This document shows, piece after piece, positions 1 through 7,385 of a stretch of DNA of 64,000 nt. Below the pieces are notes generated by a model. The model saw only the letters and a program-made list of their open reading frames with translations, was not told the origin of the DNA and ran no database searches. Source of the DNA: Polaromonas jejuensis NBRC 106434 (GTDB lineage Bacteria > Pseudomonadota > Gammaproteobacteria > Burkholderiales > Burkholderiaceae_C); the NCBI RefSeq assembly GCF_001598235.1, contig NZ_BCYO01000005.1, positions 1-64,000 on the forward strand, given 5' to 3'. Numbering within the stretch: the first letter of the stretch is position 1; the number at the start of each line of letters is the position of its first letter. The position numbers were made by a program, and so were the translations under genes.

Positions 1-37
1 TTCCACGGGACGCCTTCGCGCCGCGCGCTCGGCGCCC

Positions 38-55
38 CCGAACGCCGGCGTTCGG
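38..55. repeat. Perfect 18-bp palindrome near the window edge
   Basis: The sequence CCGAACGCCGGCGTTCGG is its own reverse complement. It lies in a GC-rich stretch (1-146) where I see no gene that I can support. It could be a hairpin at the end of a gene lying left of the window, but no T-run follows it. Confidence 0.4.
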
Positions 56-146
56 CCGACGGACCCACAGCGGGTCGTCCAGCGCTGTAAACCTCACGGC
101 AGGTGGCAACCCCAGCGGGCGACCACCCATTCCAGGGAGTCAAGAC

Positions 147-278
147 ATGTCCAAGCTGCGCTTCAAAATCTCCATGTCGCTAGACGGCTTTGTCGCCGGT
201 CCCAGCCAGAGCATCCAGAACCCTCTCGGAATCGGCGGCGATCGTCTCGGTCTTCTGGCGCAAGTTGCCGCTCATTGA
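147..278 (+). pseudogene. Truncated dihydrofolate reductase/RibD-C-like gene (5' remnant)
   Basis: An ATG preceded by a good ribosome site (AGGGAG, 134-139) opens a 43-codon frame. Its first 30 or so residues (MSKLRFKISMSLDGFVAG, then NPLGIGG) resemble the conserved N-terminus of bacterial dihydrofolate reductase-like proteins with a RibD C-terminal domain, which are normally about 180-210 aa. After GGDRL the similarity stops and the frame ends at TGA 276-278. No continuation of the family is visible in the other frames downstream. I read it as the 5' stump of a deleted gene whose start and ribosome site survive. The family call comes from recall of the N-terminal pattern, and whether the stump is translated is unknown. 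Confidence 0.6.
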
Positions 279-313
279 CGCGGTGGCCATGGATCTGCGC
301 AGGGCAGTGGGCC

Positions 314-1147
314 TCAATACCTGATCTGCGACACCGCGCGCAGCTCGTCCGCGGTCGCACTGCCGAAGCCGAAGAACTCGAGGTAGGCCGGAATCATCTC
401 GAACAGCATGTCGGTGCCGACCTGCACTTCGCAGCCCCTGGCCCTGGCGGCCCGCAGCAGCGGTGTGTACTCGGCCTTCATCACCACCTCGCCCACAAGG
501 GCCTGCGGGTCGATGCGCTCCACATCCAGCGGTAGCGGGTCGCCGTCCTTCATGCCCAGCGGCGTCGCGTTGACCACGATGTCATGGCCGGCCGGGTCGT
601 TCCATGCGGTGCGCACAAGCAGGTCCGGATAGTGTTGCATGAGCCGCTCGCGCAGCGCGTCGGCGGCGGCGGCGTGGTTGTCGAACAGGCTGATCGCGGC
701 CGCCCCAGCCGCAGCCAGCGACGCCGCAATCGCCGAGCCGACGCCACCGCAGCCGACCACCAGTACGCGCGCACCAGCGATGCGGCGTCCTTTTTGCTGG
801 GCGCCGCGCACGAAGCCCGCCCCATCGAACTGGTCGCCGAGCAGCGTGCCGTCGGCTCGCTTGAGCAGCGCGTTGCATGCGCCCGCAATGCGCGCGGTGG
901 GGGTGACCGCGTCGGCCAGCGAGAGCGTCGTGATCTTGTGCGGCATCGTCACGAGCGCACCGCGCAGGTTGGTCAGCCGGGCCAGAGCGGCCAAGGTCGC
1001 CGGGTAGTCCTCGGGCTTCACGCCCATAGGGACCACGACAGCATCGATGTTCTGACGCTCGAACCAGGGGTTGTAGATCATCGGCGCCTTGAACGCCTCG
1101 GTCGGATAGCCCAGATGGGCGATGAGCGTGGTCTTGCCCGTGATCAT
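314..1147 (-). CDS. Shikimate/quinate dehydrogenase-like protein (AroE family)
   Basis: 277 aa, NAD(P)-dependent oxidoreductase of the shikimate dehydrogenase family, expected to interconvert a 3-dehydro acid and shikimate, quinate or a related hydroxy acid in the cytosol. Visible family marks are the catalytic lysine segment ALVTMPHKIT, the substrate-loop DQFDGAGF and the Rossmann loop VGCGGVGSAIA. The usual N-terminal substrate motif of biosynthetic AroE (a GxPIxHSxSP-type serine loop) is replaced by GYPTEAFKAP. This, with the adjacent transporter and regulator, argues for a catabolic or atypical substrate rather than housekeeping aromatic biosynthesis. Start chosen at ATG 1147 because AAGGAAA lies 7 nt upstream. 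It follows the transporter gene by 25 nt and is probably co-transcribed with it. Confidence 0.8.
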   Translation of the reverse strand: MITGKTTLIAHLGYPTEAFKAPMIYNPWFERQNIDAVVVPMGVKPEDYPATLAALARLTNLRGALVTMPHKITTLSLADAVTPTARIAGACNALLKRADGTLLGDQFDGAGFVRGAQQKGRRIAGARVLVVGCGGVGSAIAASLAAAGAAAISLFDNHAAAADALRERLMQHYPDLLVRTAWNDPAGHDIVVNATPLGMKDGDPLPLDVERIDPQALVGEVVMKAEYTPLLRAARARGCEVQVGTDMLFEMIPAYLEFFGFGSATADELRAVSQIRY

Positions 1148-1172
1148 GGTGGTATTTCCTTGGTTTTTGGTA

Positions 1173-2510
1173 TCAGGCTGCAACAACTTGCGGCTTCTTG
1201 CCCAGCAGCTCCATCGGCACGTCGTAGGTTTCGCGCGCTGACCAGGCCGACAGCGCGGCGACCACGCTGGTGGCGGTGGTGAACAGCGCCACGGGCACCC
1301 AGCCGGTTGGGCCCTCGCCGAGCAGGGCTGCGCTGATGGCAGGCGCAAAGCCGCCGAGCGCGAAGCCGATCTGCGTGCCGATGGCCATGCCGGACAGGCG
1401 AACCCGGGTGTCGAACATCTCGCCGTAGAGCGCCGGCCAGACGCCGTTGGCTGCGCTGTAGACAACGCCGGACAGCAACAGGCCGAAAGTGAAAATGAGC
1501 GTCATGTCGGCGCTGGCGATCGCCCATATATAGGGCCAGATCAGCGCGGCCGAGCCGAGTGCACCGATCACGAACACCGGGCGGCGTCCGATGCGGTCCG
1601 ACAGCGCCGCCCAGAGCGGGATCGCGGCCAGCGCCACAACATTGGCCAGCACCAGCATGGTGAGCATGGTGGCGCGCGGCAGATGCATGGTGTTCACCGC
1701 ATACGACAGCGTGAACACGCTGAAGATGGTGCTGACCACCGACACCAGCGCCGCGAAGATGACGCGCAGCACATCGCCGGTGTGCCGGCTGAACAGCTCG
1801 ACCACCGGTAGCTTGGGGGTCACGTGCTGCTTCTCTTCCTGCTTGAACGCCGGCGTTTCCGGCAGCGAGCGGCGCACCCAGAATCCAACCGCGACGACCA
1901 CGGCACTGAGGAAGAACGGGATGCGCCAGCCCCAAGACAGCAGTTGATCTTCGGGCAGCGCCGAGACCGGGATGAAGACCAGCGTGGCCAGGATCAGCCC
2001 GGCCTGCGTGCCCGACAGCGTGAAGCTGGTGAAAAAGGCGCGCCGATGCGCCGGCGCATGCTCCAGCGTCATCGAGTTCGCGCCGGCCTGCTCGCCTGAG
2101 GCCGAGATGCCTTGCAGCAGACGCAGGATGACGAGCATGATGGGTGCGGCGATGCCGATTTGATCGTAGCTTGGCAGTGCGCCTACGAGGAAGGTCGATA
2201 CGCCCATCAGCAGCAGCGTGAAGGTGAGCACCTTCTTGCGCCCGAACTTGTCACCGACGTGGCCCAGGATGAAAGCGCCGAAGGGGCGCGCGATGTAGGC
2301 CACCCCGAAGGTGGCGAACGCCGCCATGTTGGCGAGCTTGGGGTCGACCGACGGGAAGAATATCTTGCCGAAAACAAGCGCCGCGGCGGTTCCGTATATG
2401 AAAAAGTCGTAATACTCGACCGCGCTGCCAATCCAGCTCGCGAACGCGGCCTTTTTCGGGCTGCGCTCGGGCTGCGAATGATCAGCTGGGGCGTGGGATC
2501 CTGGCTTCAT
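1173..2510 (-). CDS. MFS transporter, metabolite:H+ symporter (MHS) family
   Basis: 445 aa integral membrane protein with about 12 predicted helices. The MHS signature is clear: an opening SWIGSAVEYYDFFIYG segment, the loop GHVGDKFGRKK between helices 2 and 3, LRLLQGISASGEQAG in helix 4, and a repeated DRIGRR loop in the second half. Relatives import organic acids such as shikimate, alpha-ketoglutarate, dicarboxylates or aromatic acids with protons. The substrate here is inferred only from the neighbouring AroE-like dehydrogenase. The frame stays open to an ATG at 2582, but ATG 2510 has a GGAGA ribosome site 5 nt upstream and gives the usual short N-terminus, so I use 2510. Divergent from the TetR-type regulator. 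Confidence 0.85.
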   Translation of the reverse strand: MKPGSHAPADHSQPERSPKKAAFASWIGSAVEYYDFFIYGTAAALVFGKIFFPSVDPKLANMAAFATFGVAYIARPFGAFILGHVGDKFGRKKVLTFTLLLMGVSTFLVGALPSYDQIGIAAPIMLVILRLLQGISASGEQAGANSMTLEHAPAHRRAFFTSFTLSGTQAGLILATLVFIPVSALPEDQLLSWGWRIPFFLSAVVVAVGFWVRRSLPETPAFKQEEKQHVTPKLPVVELFSRHTGDVLRVIFAALVSVVSTIFSVFTLSYAVNTMHLPRATMLTMLVLANVVALAAIPLWAALSDRIGRRPVFVIGALGSAALIWPYIWAIASADMTLIFTFGLLLSGVVYSAANGVWPALYGEMFDTRVRLSGMAIGTQIGFALGGFAPAISAALLGEGPTGWVPVALFTTATSVVAALSAWSARETYDVPMELLGKKPQVVAA

Positions 2511-2561
2511 TGATGTCTCCATGATGCGGCTCTGAAAGTGGCCGTCCGATATAAATGTACT

Positions 2562-2569
2562 AACTAGTT
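2562..2569. promoter_or_regulatory. Candidate TetR-type operator (AACTAGTT) between divergent genes
   Basis: The AT-rich stretch around 2551-2580 carries the palindrome AACTAGTT, overlapping a near-repeat (GTACTAACTAG). It sits in the 132-bp divergent region between the MHS transporter start and the TetR-family gene. Placement fits a repressor site, but it is short and could be chance. Confidence 0.3.
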
Positions 2570-2642
2570 CGCTTTCATTCATCGGTATAAACCCTTATTC
2601 ACAAGGAATGTAATTGCATGGATGTCGTGATACGCTGTAAAA

Positions 2643-3317
2643 ATGAACGAACTGGTACAGCCACAAAGCTCCGAAACGGGTGCTGCGCGCAAAACCGCGC
2701 CCCGGACCTATGACGCCGAACGCTCCATGGCGGACATCCTGAAAGTCGCCACCGCAGAGTTCGCCGACAAGGGCTTGAGCGGTGCGCGCATCGACGAGAT
2801 CGCGGCCGCCACCCGCACCAGCAAGCGCATGATTTACTACCATTTCGGCAGCAAGGAGGGGCTGTACCTGGCCGTGCTGGAAGCGTCATACCAGCGCATC
2901 CGCGACATCGAGACCCAGCTGCACCTTGAAGACCTCGCACCCGAGGATGCGCTGCGCAAACTGGTGGCATTCACCTTCGACTACCAGCAGGACAACGAGG
3001 ACTTCATCCGCCTGGTGATGACGGAGAACATCCATCGGGGCGAGTACCTCGCGCAAAGCAAGACGATCCAGCAACTGAACGTGCCGGCCATCAATGCCGT
3101 GGAACGGGTCTACCAGCGCGGCGTGCAGGCCAAGGTGTTTCGCCAGGGCATAGACCCCATCGATCTGCATATGTCGATCTCGGCGCTGTGCTTTTTCAGC
3201 GTGGCGAACAGGCACACGTTCTCGCTGATCTTCGGGCGCGACCTGGCGGCGCCCGCGGCGCTGCGGGCAAGGCGTGACAGCATTGTCGAGATGATCGTGC
3301 GCTTCGTCCGGAGGTAG
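2643..3317 (+). CDS. TetR/AcrR-family transcriptional regulator
   Basis: 224 aa. Residues about 25-75 form the TetR helix-turn-helix (AFADKGLSGARIDEIAAATRTSKRMIYYHFGSK-like arrangement, with the family's typical YYHF end), followed by a C-terminal ligand-binding helical domain with no recognisable specificity. It is divergent from the MHS transporter/AroE-like pair and most likely represses them, with the imported or processed acid as inducer; that role is inferred from position. The roughly 270 nt after the gene (3318-3593) contain no ORF I can support. Confidence 0.85.
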   Translation: MNELVQPQSSETGAARKTAPRTYDAERSMADILKVATAEFADKGLSGARIDEIAAATRTSKRMIYYHFGSKEGLYLAVLEASYQRIRDIETQLHLEDLAPEDALRKLVAFTFDYQQDNEDFIRLVMTENIHRGEYLAQSKTIQQLNVPAINAVERVYQRGVQAKVFRQGIDPIDLHMSISALCFFSVANRHTFSLIFGRDLAAPAALRARRDSIVEMIVRFVRR

Positions 3318-3593
3318 CGCTAGTGTGGTCGGGACCATGCACGGACGGTTGCGGCGACCAAGGTGACGCACCTCAAGTACGCAAAACGCTGAGAACAGTT
3401 GACGGTAGTAGCGGCGGTAATAGGGGGGCGGATTCCAGTACCGCTCAGCCAGGCCATTCGCCTGGAGTTTGTAGAAGGGTTGGCAAGGCTGCGTTTTGAC
3501 AGTGCCAGCGCCCAAGCGTAGAGTGTCAGCAGCCGTCATGCATGCGCAGATCGTCCCGTGACGGCAACCGGATTAACTTTGCAGGAGAATCCC

Positions 3594-4076
3594 ATGTCCA
3601 GCAAGTCTTTGTGGGCGGGCGTCCTGACCCTCGCCCTTTCTCCCGCCGTGATGGCGGCAGGTTCGCCCAGCACATCCCGACCACCACCGGCGGCCCCGGC
3701 AGCCCATGCGAACGATTACGAGCAGGGCGTGAAGGCCGTCCAGGCCCGCGATTTCCAGCGCGCGCTGCCCCTGTTCCAGAAAGTGGCTCAGGCCGACCCG
3801 CGCAACGCCGATGCCTGGAATTACATCGGTTTCAGCCAGCGCAAGCTCAAGCATTTCGACGAGTCCCTGGCCGCCTACCAGAAGGCCTTGGCGCTCAACC
3901 CCAACCATAAGGGCGCGCTCGAATACATGGGTGAGCTGTACCTGGACCTGGGTGACATGGGCAAGGCCCGCGAACAGCTCGCGAAACTTCATGGCCTGTG
4001 CCCGACAGGCTGTTCGGAATACGACGACTTGAACAAGGCCGTTACGGCCAGCCAGGCGACGCAGTCGAAGAACTGA
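3594..4076 (+). CDS. Exported tetratricopeptide-repeat protein
   Basis: 160 aa. The start at ATG 3594 follows a CAGGAG ribosome site at spacing 7 and gives a clear Sec signal peptide (MSSKSLWAGVLTLALSPAVMAAG). A Pro/Ala-rich segment is followed by about three TPR-like repeats (NDYEQGVKAVQARDFQRALP, ADAWNYIGFSQRKLKHFDES, and GALEYMGELYLDLGDMGKAR), ending in a segment with two cysteines (GLCPTGCSEYDDL) that resembles the end of many small periplasmic TPR proteins. It probably acts as a protein-protein scaffold in the periplasm. No partner can be named. It is 42 nt upstream of a membrane methyltransferase-like gene in the same direction, so the two may form a small operon. Confidence 0.75.
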   Translation: MSSKSLWAGVLTLALSPAVMAAGSPSTSRPPPAAPAAHANDYEQGVKAVQARDFQRALPLFQKVAQADPRNADAWNYIGFSQRKLKHFDESLAAYQKALALNPNHKGALEYMGELYLDLGDMGKAREQLAKLHGLCPTGCSEYDDLNKAVTASQATQSKN

Positions 4077-4118
4077 GCGAGCACCGGGCGGCGGCGCGCG
4101 CCTTCGATGAGGGCATCG

Positions 4119-4802
4119 ATGATGGCTTCGCTGCTTGAAAATTACGGGGCCGCGCTCATCGCCTTCAGCTTGTTCGCCGTGCTGCATTCCATCGGCGCGC
4201 ATGAGCCGCTGAAGAACGCCTTGGCCCGCTGGACCAGCCCTTTTTTCGTCGAGCATTTCTGGCGCCTCGTCTATTGCGCCCTGAGCCTGGCTGCGCTCTA
4301 TGGCGGCGTGGCGGCGCTCCTTTGGGGTCGGCACGCCGAAAACGATGTCTGGTTGTTCATCTACCCCGAATGGCTCTGGCAGGTCCTCACGGCCATCCAT
4401 CTTGGATCGATTGGCCTGCTGTATGCGGCGTTCCTCCAGAGCGACTACCTTGAGTTCCTTGGCCTGAAGCAGGCCTGGCACGGCCTGCGTATGCTCGCCA
4501 ACCGGGCCGCGGGGCCGGCGCTCGCTCCGTCCATGGCCCTCTTCGGCTCGCAGCGCCTGGTGACCACCGGCGTCTATGCCTGGGTGCGCCACCCGATGCT
4601 GGTGGGCGGCCTGGTGTTCCTGCTGACCAGCGGGCCCTCGCTGAACAACCTCGTGTACACGGCCATGTATGTGATTTATATGCTGGCCGGAAGCCTTTAT
4701 GAGGAACGGCGTCTGGTCAGGGTTTTCGGCGAGGACTATCTGCGCTATCGGGCCAGGGTAGGGGCCTTTTGCCCGCGGTTCTGGCCGCGACGGGCGGGGT
4801 GA
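4119..4802 (+). CDS. NnrU/isoprenylcysteine methyltransferase-like membrane protein
   Basis: 227 aa with about five hydrophobic segments. The C-terminal half carries the pattern of PEMT/ICMT-type membrane methyltransferases and NnrU-like proteins: TTGVYAWVRHPMLVGGL, then a helix, then YEERRLVRVFGEDYLRYRARV with the acidic pair (EE) and the Y-x-x-Y-R tail seen in this family. These proteins methylate small membrane-associated substrates using SAM; the substrate here is unknown. An in-frame ATG lies at 4107, but ATG 4119 has GAGGG 5 nt upstream and is preferred. Next to an exported TPR protein upstream and a tiny membrane ORF downstream. Confidence 0.7.
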   Translation: MMASLLENYGAALIAFSLFAVLHSIGAHEPLKNALARWTSPFFVEHFWRLVYCALSLAALYGGVAALLWGRHAENDVWLFIYPEWLWQVLTAIHLGSIGLLYAAFLQSDYLEFLGLKQAWHGLRMLANRAAGPALAPSMALFGSQRLVTTGVYAWVRHPMLVGGLVFLLTSGPSLNNLVYTAMYVIYMLAGSLYEERRLVRVFGEDYLRYRARVGAFCPRFWPRRAG

Positions 4803-4811
4803 TGGCCCCCT

Positions 4812-4943
4812 ATGCTGGATCAACTGGCCCAGTACTTCTATGACCCCCTGGTTTTCTGGGGGGTACCGCTCGCGATCGTCCTCGTGTGGGCCGGCTTGCG
4901 CCGCGCCGCGGCATGGCTGGGCCGCTATCGCCGCTCCCGGTGA
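4812..4943 (+). CDS. Possible 43-aa single-span membrane protein
   Basis: An open frame beginning 9 nt after the methyltransferase stop codon encodes 43 residues: a polar start (MLDQLAQYFYDP), one hydrophobic stretch (LVFWGVPLAIVLVWAGL) and an arginine-rich C-terminus (RRAAAWLGRYRRSR). This is the layout of an N-out/C-in single-pass small membrane protein. There is no convincing ribosome site, so translation might depend on coupling to the upstream gene. It ends 32 nt before the convergent 2OG oxygenase gene. No family is recognised, and chance is possible. Confidence 0.4.
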   Translation: MLDQLAQYFYDPLVFWGVPLAIVLVWAGLRRAAAWLGRYRRSR

Positions 4944-4975
4944 ACAGACCTCCACCCGGGTGCTCCCGGGCGCCA

Positions 4976-5620
4976 TCACCACAGCGGCTTGCTGAGCTGC
5001 TGCGCGAACGAGGAGAACATCAGATTGAAGCTGATGCTGACTCTCTCGTCGGCGCTTGCGTTGGCATCGACAGAGTGCTCCAGGTAGGCGGGGAACAGGA
5101 GCAGCGTGCCCTCGCGCACGCGGACCACCACTTGATCGGTGTTCTGCGCCGTGAGTTCGGTGACCGGCGGCCTGATGACGCTGGCCTGTTTCCTGGGATC
5201 GTGGAAATTGATGGTGTCGGCGCCTTCGCCGGTGCGGACGTAGTAAACCCCGCTGAGAAAATTATTGGGGTGGCTGTGCAGCTTGTGGGAGGCGCCGGGC
5301 GCCAAAACGGTGGCCCAGCAGCCTGTGATCTCGTAGTCCGCCGTGCCTATGCACAGGAATCGCAGGACTCCCGCCGCGCAGTGGTCTATGCACACGACGA
5401 GCTCGCGCATGGCCCCGTTTTGGTGCAAATCCTGTCCCGATTGCCACCCCTGGCCAGGCGCCAGCGGGGGCGCGTCGCGCCTCATGTCGGCCAGCGCCGC
5501 CAGGATTTTCGCGCGCATGGCATCACGCAGGCCCGGCTCGATCTGGGTCTTCCAGACCAGGCTGGGAAACATCGAAATCACTTCCGATGATTCTGACCAC
5601 TGACGACTGTTTTTGCCCAT
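4976..5620 (-). CDS. Putative 2OG-Fe(II) oxygenase (TIGR02466-type)
   Basis: 214 aa cytosolic protein with the pattern of the 2OG-Fe(II) oxygenase superfamily, PF13759-like. It shows an HSHPNN iron-ligand region (H115, H117), a core strand LSGVYYV, a second histidine in FPAYLEHSV (H182) and an arginine in ERVSISFNL (R193) that would bind 2-oxoglutarate. Length agrees with the family. Members are often near TPR proteins and their substrates are not known. The start ATG 5620 has GGGAG about 9 nt upstream. It is convergent with the genes to its left and divergent from pcm. Confidence 0.75.
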   Translation of the reverse strand: MGKNSRQWSESSEVISMFPSLVWKTQIEPGLRDAMRAKILAALADMRRDAPPLAPGQGWQSGQDLHQNGAMRELVVCIDHCAAGVLRFLCIGTADYEITGCWATVLAPGASHKLHSHPNNFLSGVYYVRTGEGADTINFHDPRKQASVIRPPVTELTAQNTDQVVVRVREGTLLLFPAYLEHSVDANASADERVSISFNLMFSSFAQQLSKPLW

Positions 5621-5800
5621 GGGTCAACGCTCCCGAAGAACCGGCCACGGCCATTGCTGCTTGCCCGCGTTTCATCATAGTCAGTTCAGCCGCGACGCGC
5701 GATGCGCTTGCGCATGCCATTCAGGGCCTTGCACTCACCCCTGGGGCGGGCGTAGGATAAAGAGCTTGTAGAGCTTGTGCCACTTCCTTCAGAAGGCACC

Positions 5801-6475
5801 ATGACCGAACCGGATTTCTCGGCGCTGCGCCAGAGCATGCTTGCGGAAATCGCCGCCAAGACGATTTATGACAGCGCGCGCCTGGGCAAAGCGGCGCTGG
5901 ATCCGCAGGTCATGAACGCCATGGCCAAGGTGCCGCGCCACGAGTTCGTGCTGCTTGAACTGCGGCCTTACGCCTACGCCGACATGCCCCTGCCAAGCGG
6001 CTTCGAGAAGACGATCTCGCAGCCCTTCATCGTTGCGGTGATGACCGACCTGCTCGACCTGCACCCGACCGACACGGTACTGGAGATAGGCACGGGGATG
6101 GGTTACCAGACCGCCATCCTGGCGGAACTCGCGCAGCATGTCTACACCATGGAAATCATTGAAGAGTTGGCCATGCAGGCCAGGCAAAGGCTGGCCCGGC
6201 AGGGGCATACGAATGTCAGCATCAGGATAGGCAACGGCTGCGCTGGCTGGCCCGAACACGCGCCCTTCGACAAGGTGCTGGTCACGGCGGCGCCCGAGCT
6301 GATCCCGACACCGCTGATCTACCAGCTGAAAGCCGGCGGCAAGATGGTGATACCCGCCGGTCTGCCCGATGGGCAGCAACTCATCCTGCTCGAGAAGGAC
6401 GCCGACGGTACGGTATCGACCCGGGAGATCCTGCCCGTGCGGTTCTCGCTGCTTGAGGATGCCGAGCCTGGCTGA
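5801..6475 (+). CDS. pcm: Protein-L-isoaspartate O-methyltransferase
   Basis: 224 aa SAM-dependent enzyme that methylates L-isoaspartyl residues in damaged proteins so that they can revert to aspartate. The SAM-binding motif I is VLEIGTGMG (93-101), and the family loop GFEKTISQPFIVAVM lies at 68-81, containing the TISQP substrate/SAM element. The start is at ATG 5801 after GAAGG; an upstream in-frame ATG at 5777 has no ribosome site. This PCMT often sits near tolC or surE, but here it stands between an oxygenase and a VOC gene. A divergent promoter must lie in 5621-5800, which includes a tandem GAGCTTGTA/GAGCTTGTG. Confidence 0.85.
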   Translation: MTEPDFSALRQSMLAEIAAKTIYDSARLGKAALDPQVMNAMAKVPRHEFVLLELRPYAYADMPLPSGFEKTISQPFIVAVMTDLLDLHPTDTVLEIGTGMGYQTAILAELAQHVYTMEIIEELAMQARQRLARQGHTNVSIRIGNGCAGWPEHAPFDKVLVTAAPELIPTPLIYQLKAGGKMVIPAGLPDGQQLILLEKDADGTVSTREILPVRFSLLEDAEPG

Positions 6476-6482
6476 TGCCGGG

Positions 6483-6884
6483 TCAGCCGCCGCTGCTGCT
6501 AGTGCTGCCACTTCCGTAAGGGCGGGTGAGTATCTCCAGCCGGTGGCCGTCCGGATCGTCCCAGTAGACGCCGCGGCCGCCGTCGCCGTGGTTGATCTCA
6601 CCAGGCCGGCGCTGGCCGGGATCGGCCCAGTAGGTCAGCCCGCGTTCGCGGATGCGGCCGAAGATTTGGTCGAACTCGTCCTCGCTCACCAGGAAGGCGT
6701 AGTGCATCACAGGAAAGTGGCCATCGTCGCGTATGAAGTCGAGCGTGACGCCGTTGTCGAGCTCGACGCCGTGGAACGGGCCGAAGATGACGGGCGCCGG
6801 ACGGTCGAGCATTTCCGCCAGGAAGGCCGCGGAGGCCCGTGGATCGCGGGCCGGAACAATCGTGTGATTCAGCTGAATGGACAT
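6483..6884 (-). CDS. VOC-family (glyoxalase/dioxygenase-fold) protein
   Basis: 133 aa single vicinal-oxygen-chelate unit with paired beta-alpha-beta-beta-beta modules. The first module starts at LNHTIVPARDPRASAAFLAEML, and the second ends with GRGVYWDDPDGHRLEILTRPYG, the classical VOC C-terminus including a potential metal glutamate. The start is placed at ATG 6884 because GGGGAG lies 5 nt upstream; the frame stays open further upstream without a ribosome site. The last residues are a low-complexity Gly/Ser tail. Such stand-alone VOC proteins bind metals and small molecules or act as lyases; no substrate can be given. Convergent with pcm, separated by 7 nt. Confidence 0.75.
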   Translation of the reverse strand: MSIQLNHTIVPARDPRASAAFLAEMLDRPAPVIFGPFHGVELDNGVTLDFIRDDGHFPVMHYAFLVSEDEFDQIFGRIRERGLTYWADPGQRRPGEINHGDGGRGVYWDDPDGHRLEILTRPYGSGSTSSSGG

Positions 6885-6962
6885 GGTGCTCCCCGAAATC
6901 AGGCAAATGGCGCGGCGATCACCCGCCATGGAAGACCTTGGTGTTAGCCAAGGGCCTCACGG

Positions 6963-7385
6963 CTACGCCAGCAGCGCAAGCGTCCCCGCATCGCCTTCCC
7001 CGCCGAAATACTTGGCCAGCGCCCGGTTAAATATCGGCTCTTCCAGTGCCACCTGTGCAAACAGGGTCATGCACGAGCGGAACTTGAGATCATCCGGCGA
7101 GCGGAAGATCTGCTGCGCCGTCCTGCCGTCGATGGCCACGACCAGTTCGCTGCATTCTTTCAGCCGCGGCCCCAGCACAGGGTGCTGCCAGTAGGCCAGC
7201 GCCTCGGCCCTGGACGCGATGCCGAAATGCTGCGCGGTGGCGCTGCGGCCCAGCGCCTTCAGCTGCGGAAACACAAACCACATCCAGTGGCTGGTTTTGG
7301 CACCGGCCGCCAGTTCGGCGCAGACCTGCGGATAGAGAGGGTCTTGCGCCTCTACGAAACGCTGCAAGTCGTAAGGATCAGGCAT
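6963..7385 (-). CDS. DUF1810-family protein
   Basis: 140 aa, full length for the family. Conserved DUF1810 features are visible: DPYDLQRFVEAQDPLYPQV at the N-terminus, SHWMWFVFPQLKALG with the tryptophan pair, and the block LGPRLKECSELV followed by DDLKFRSCMTLFA. The family (calpastatin-like name in some databases) has no established biochemical role. Its start overlaps the end of the Asp-box propeller gene by 8 nt, which indicates translational coupling and one transcript with the propeller and MoaD-like genes. Confidence 0.8.
   Translation of the reverse strand: MPDPYDLQRFVEAQDPLYPQVCAELAAGAKTSHWMWFVFPQLKALGRSATAQHFGIASRAEALAYWQHPVLGPRLKECSELVVAIDGRTAQQIFRSPDDLKFRSCMTLFAQVALEEPIFNRALAKYFGGEGDAGTLALLA

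Noticed and set aside
1..90. Open frame running from the window edge to TAA at 88-90
   Set aside because: It is only 29 arginine/proline-rich codons with no recognisable family pattern. In DNA this GC-rich such frames are common, so the end of an upstream gene cannot be claimed.
3326..3539. Minus-strand reading in the gap after the TetR gene (PPPYYRRYYRQLFSAFCVLEV)
   Set aside because: It looks protein-like for about 70 residues but has no start with a ribosome site and no family I can name. A decayed gene is possible but unsupported.
3573..4982. Minus-strand frame of 469 codons across the TPR and methyltransferase genes
   Set aside because: It crosses two real genes and an intergenic gap, and its composition is Gln/His/Arg-rich without motifs. 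The plus-strand genes have signal peptide, ribosome sites and family motifs.
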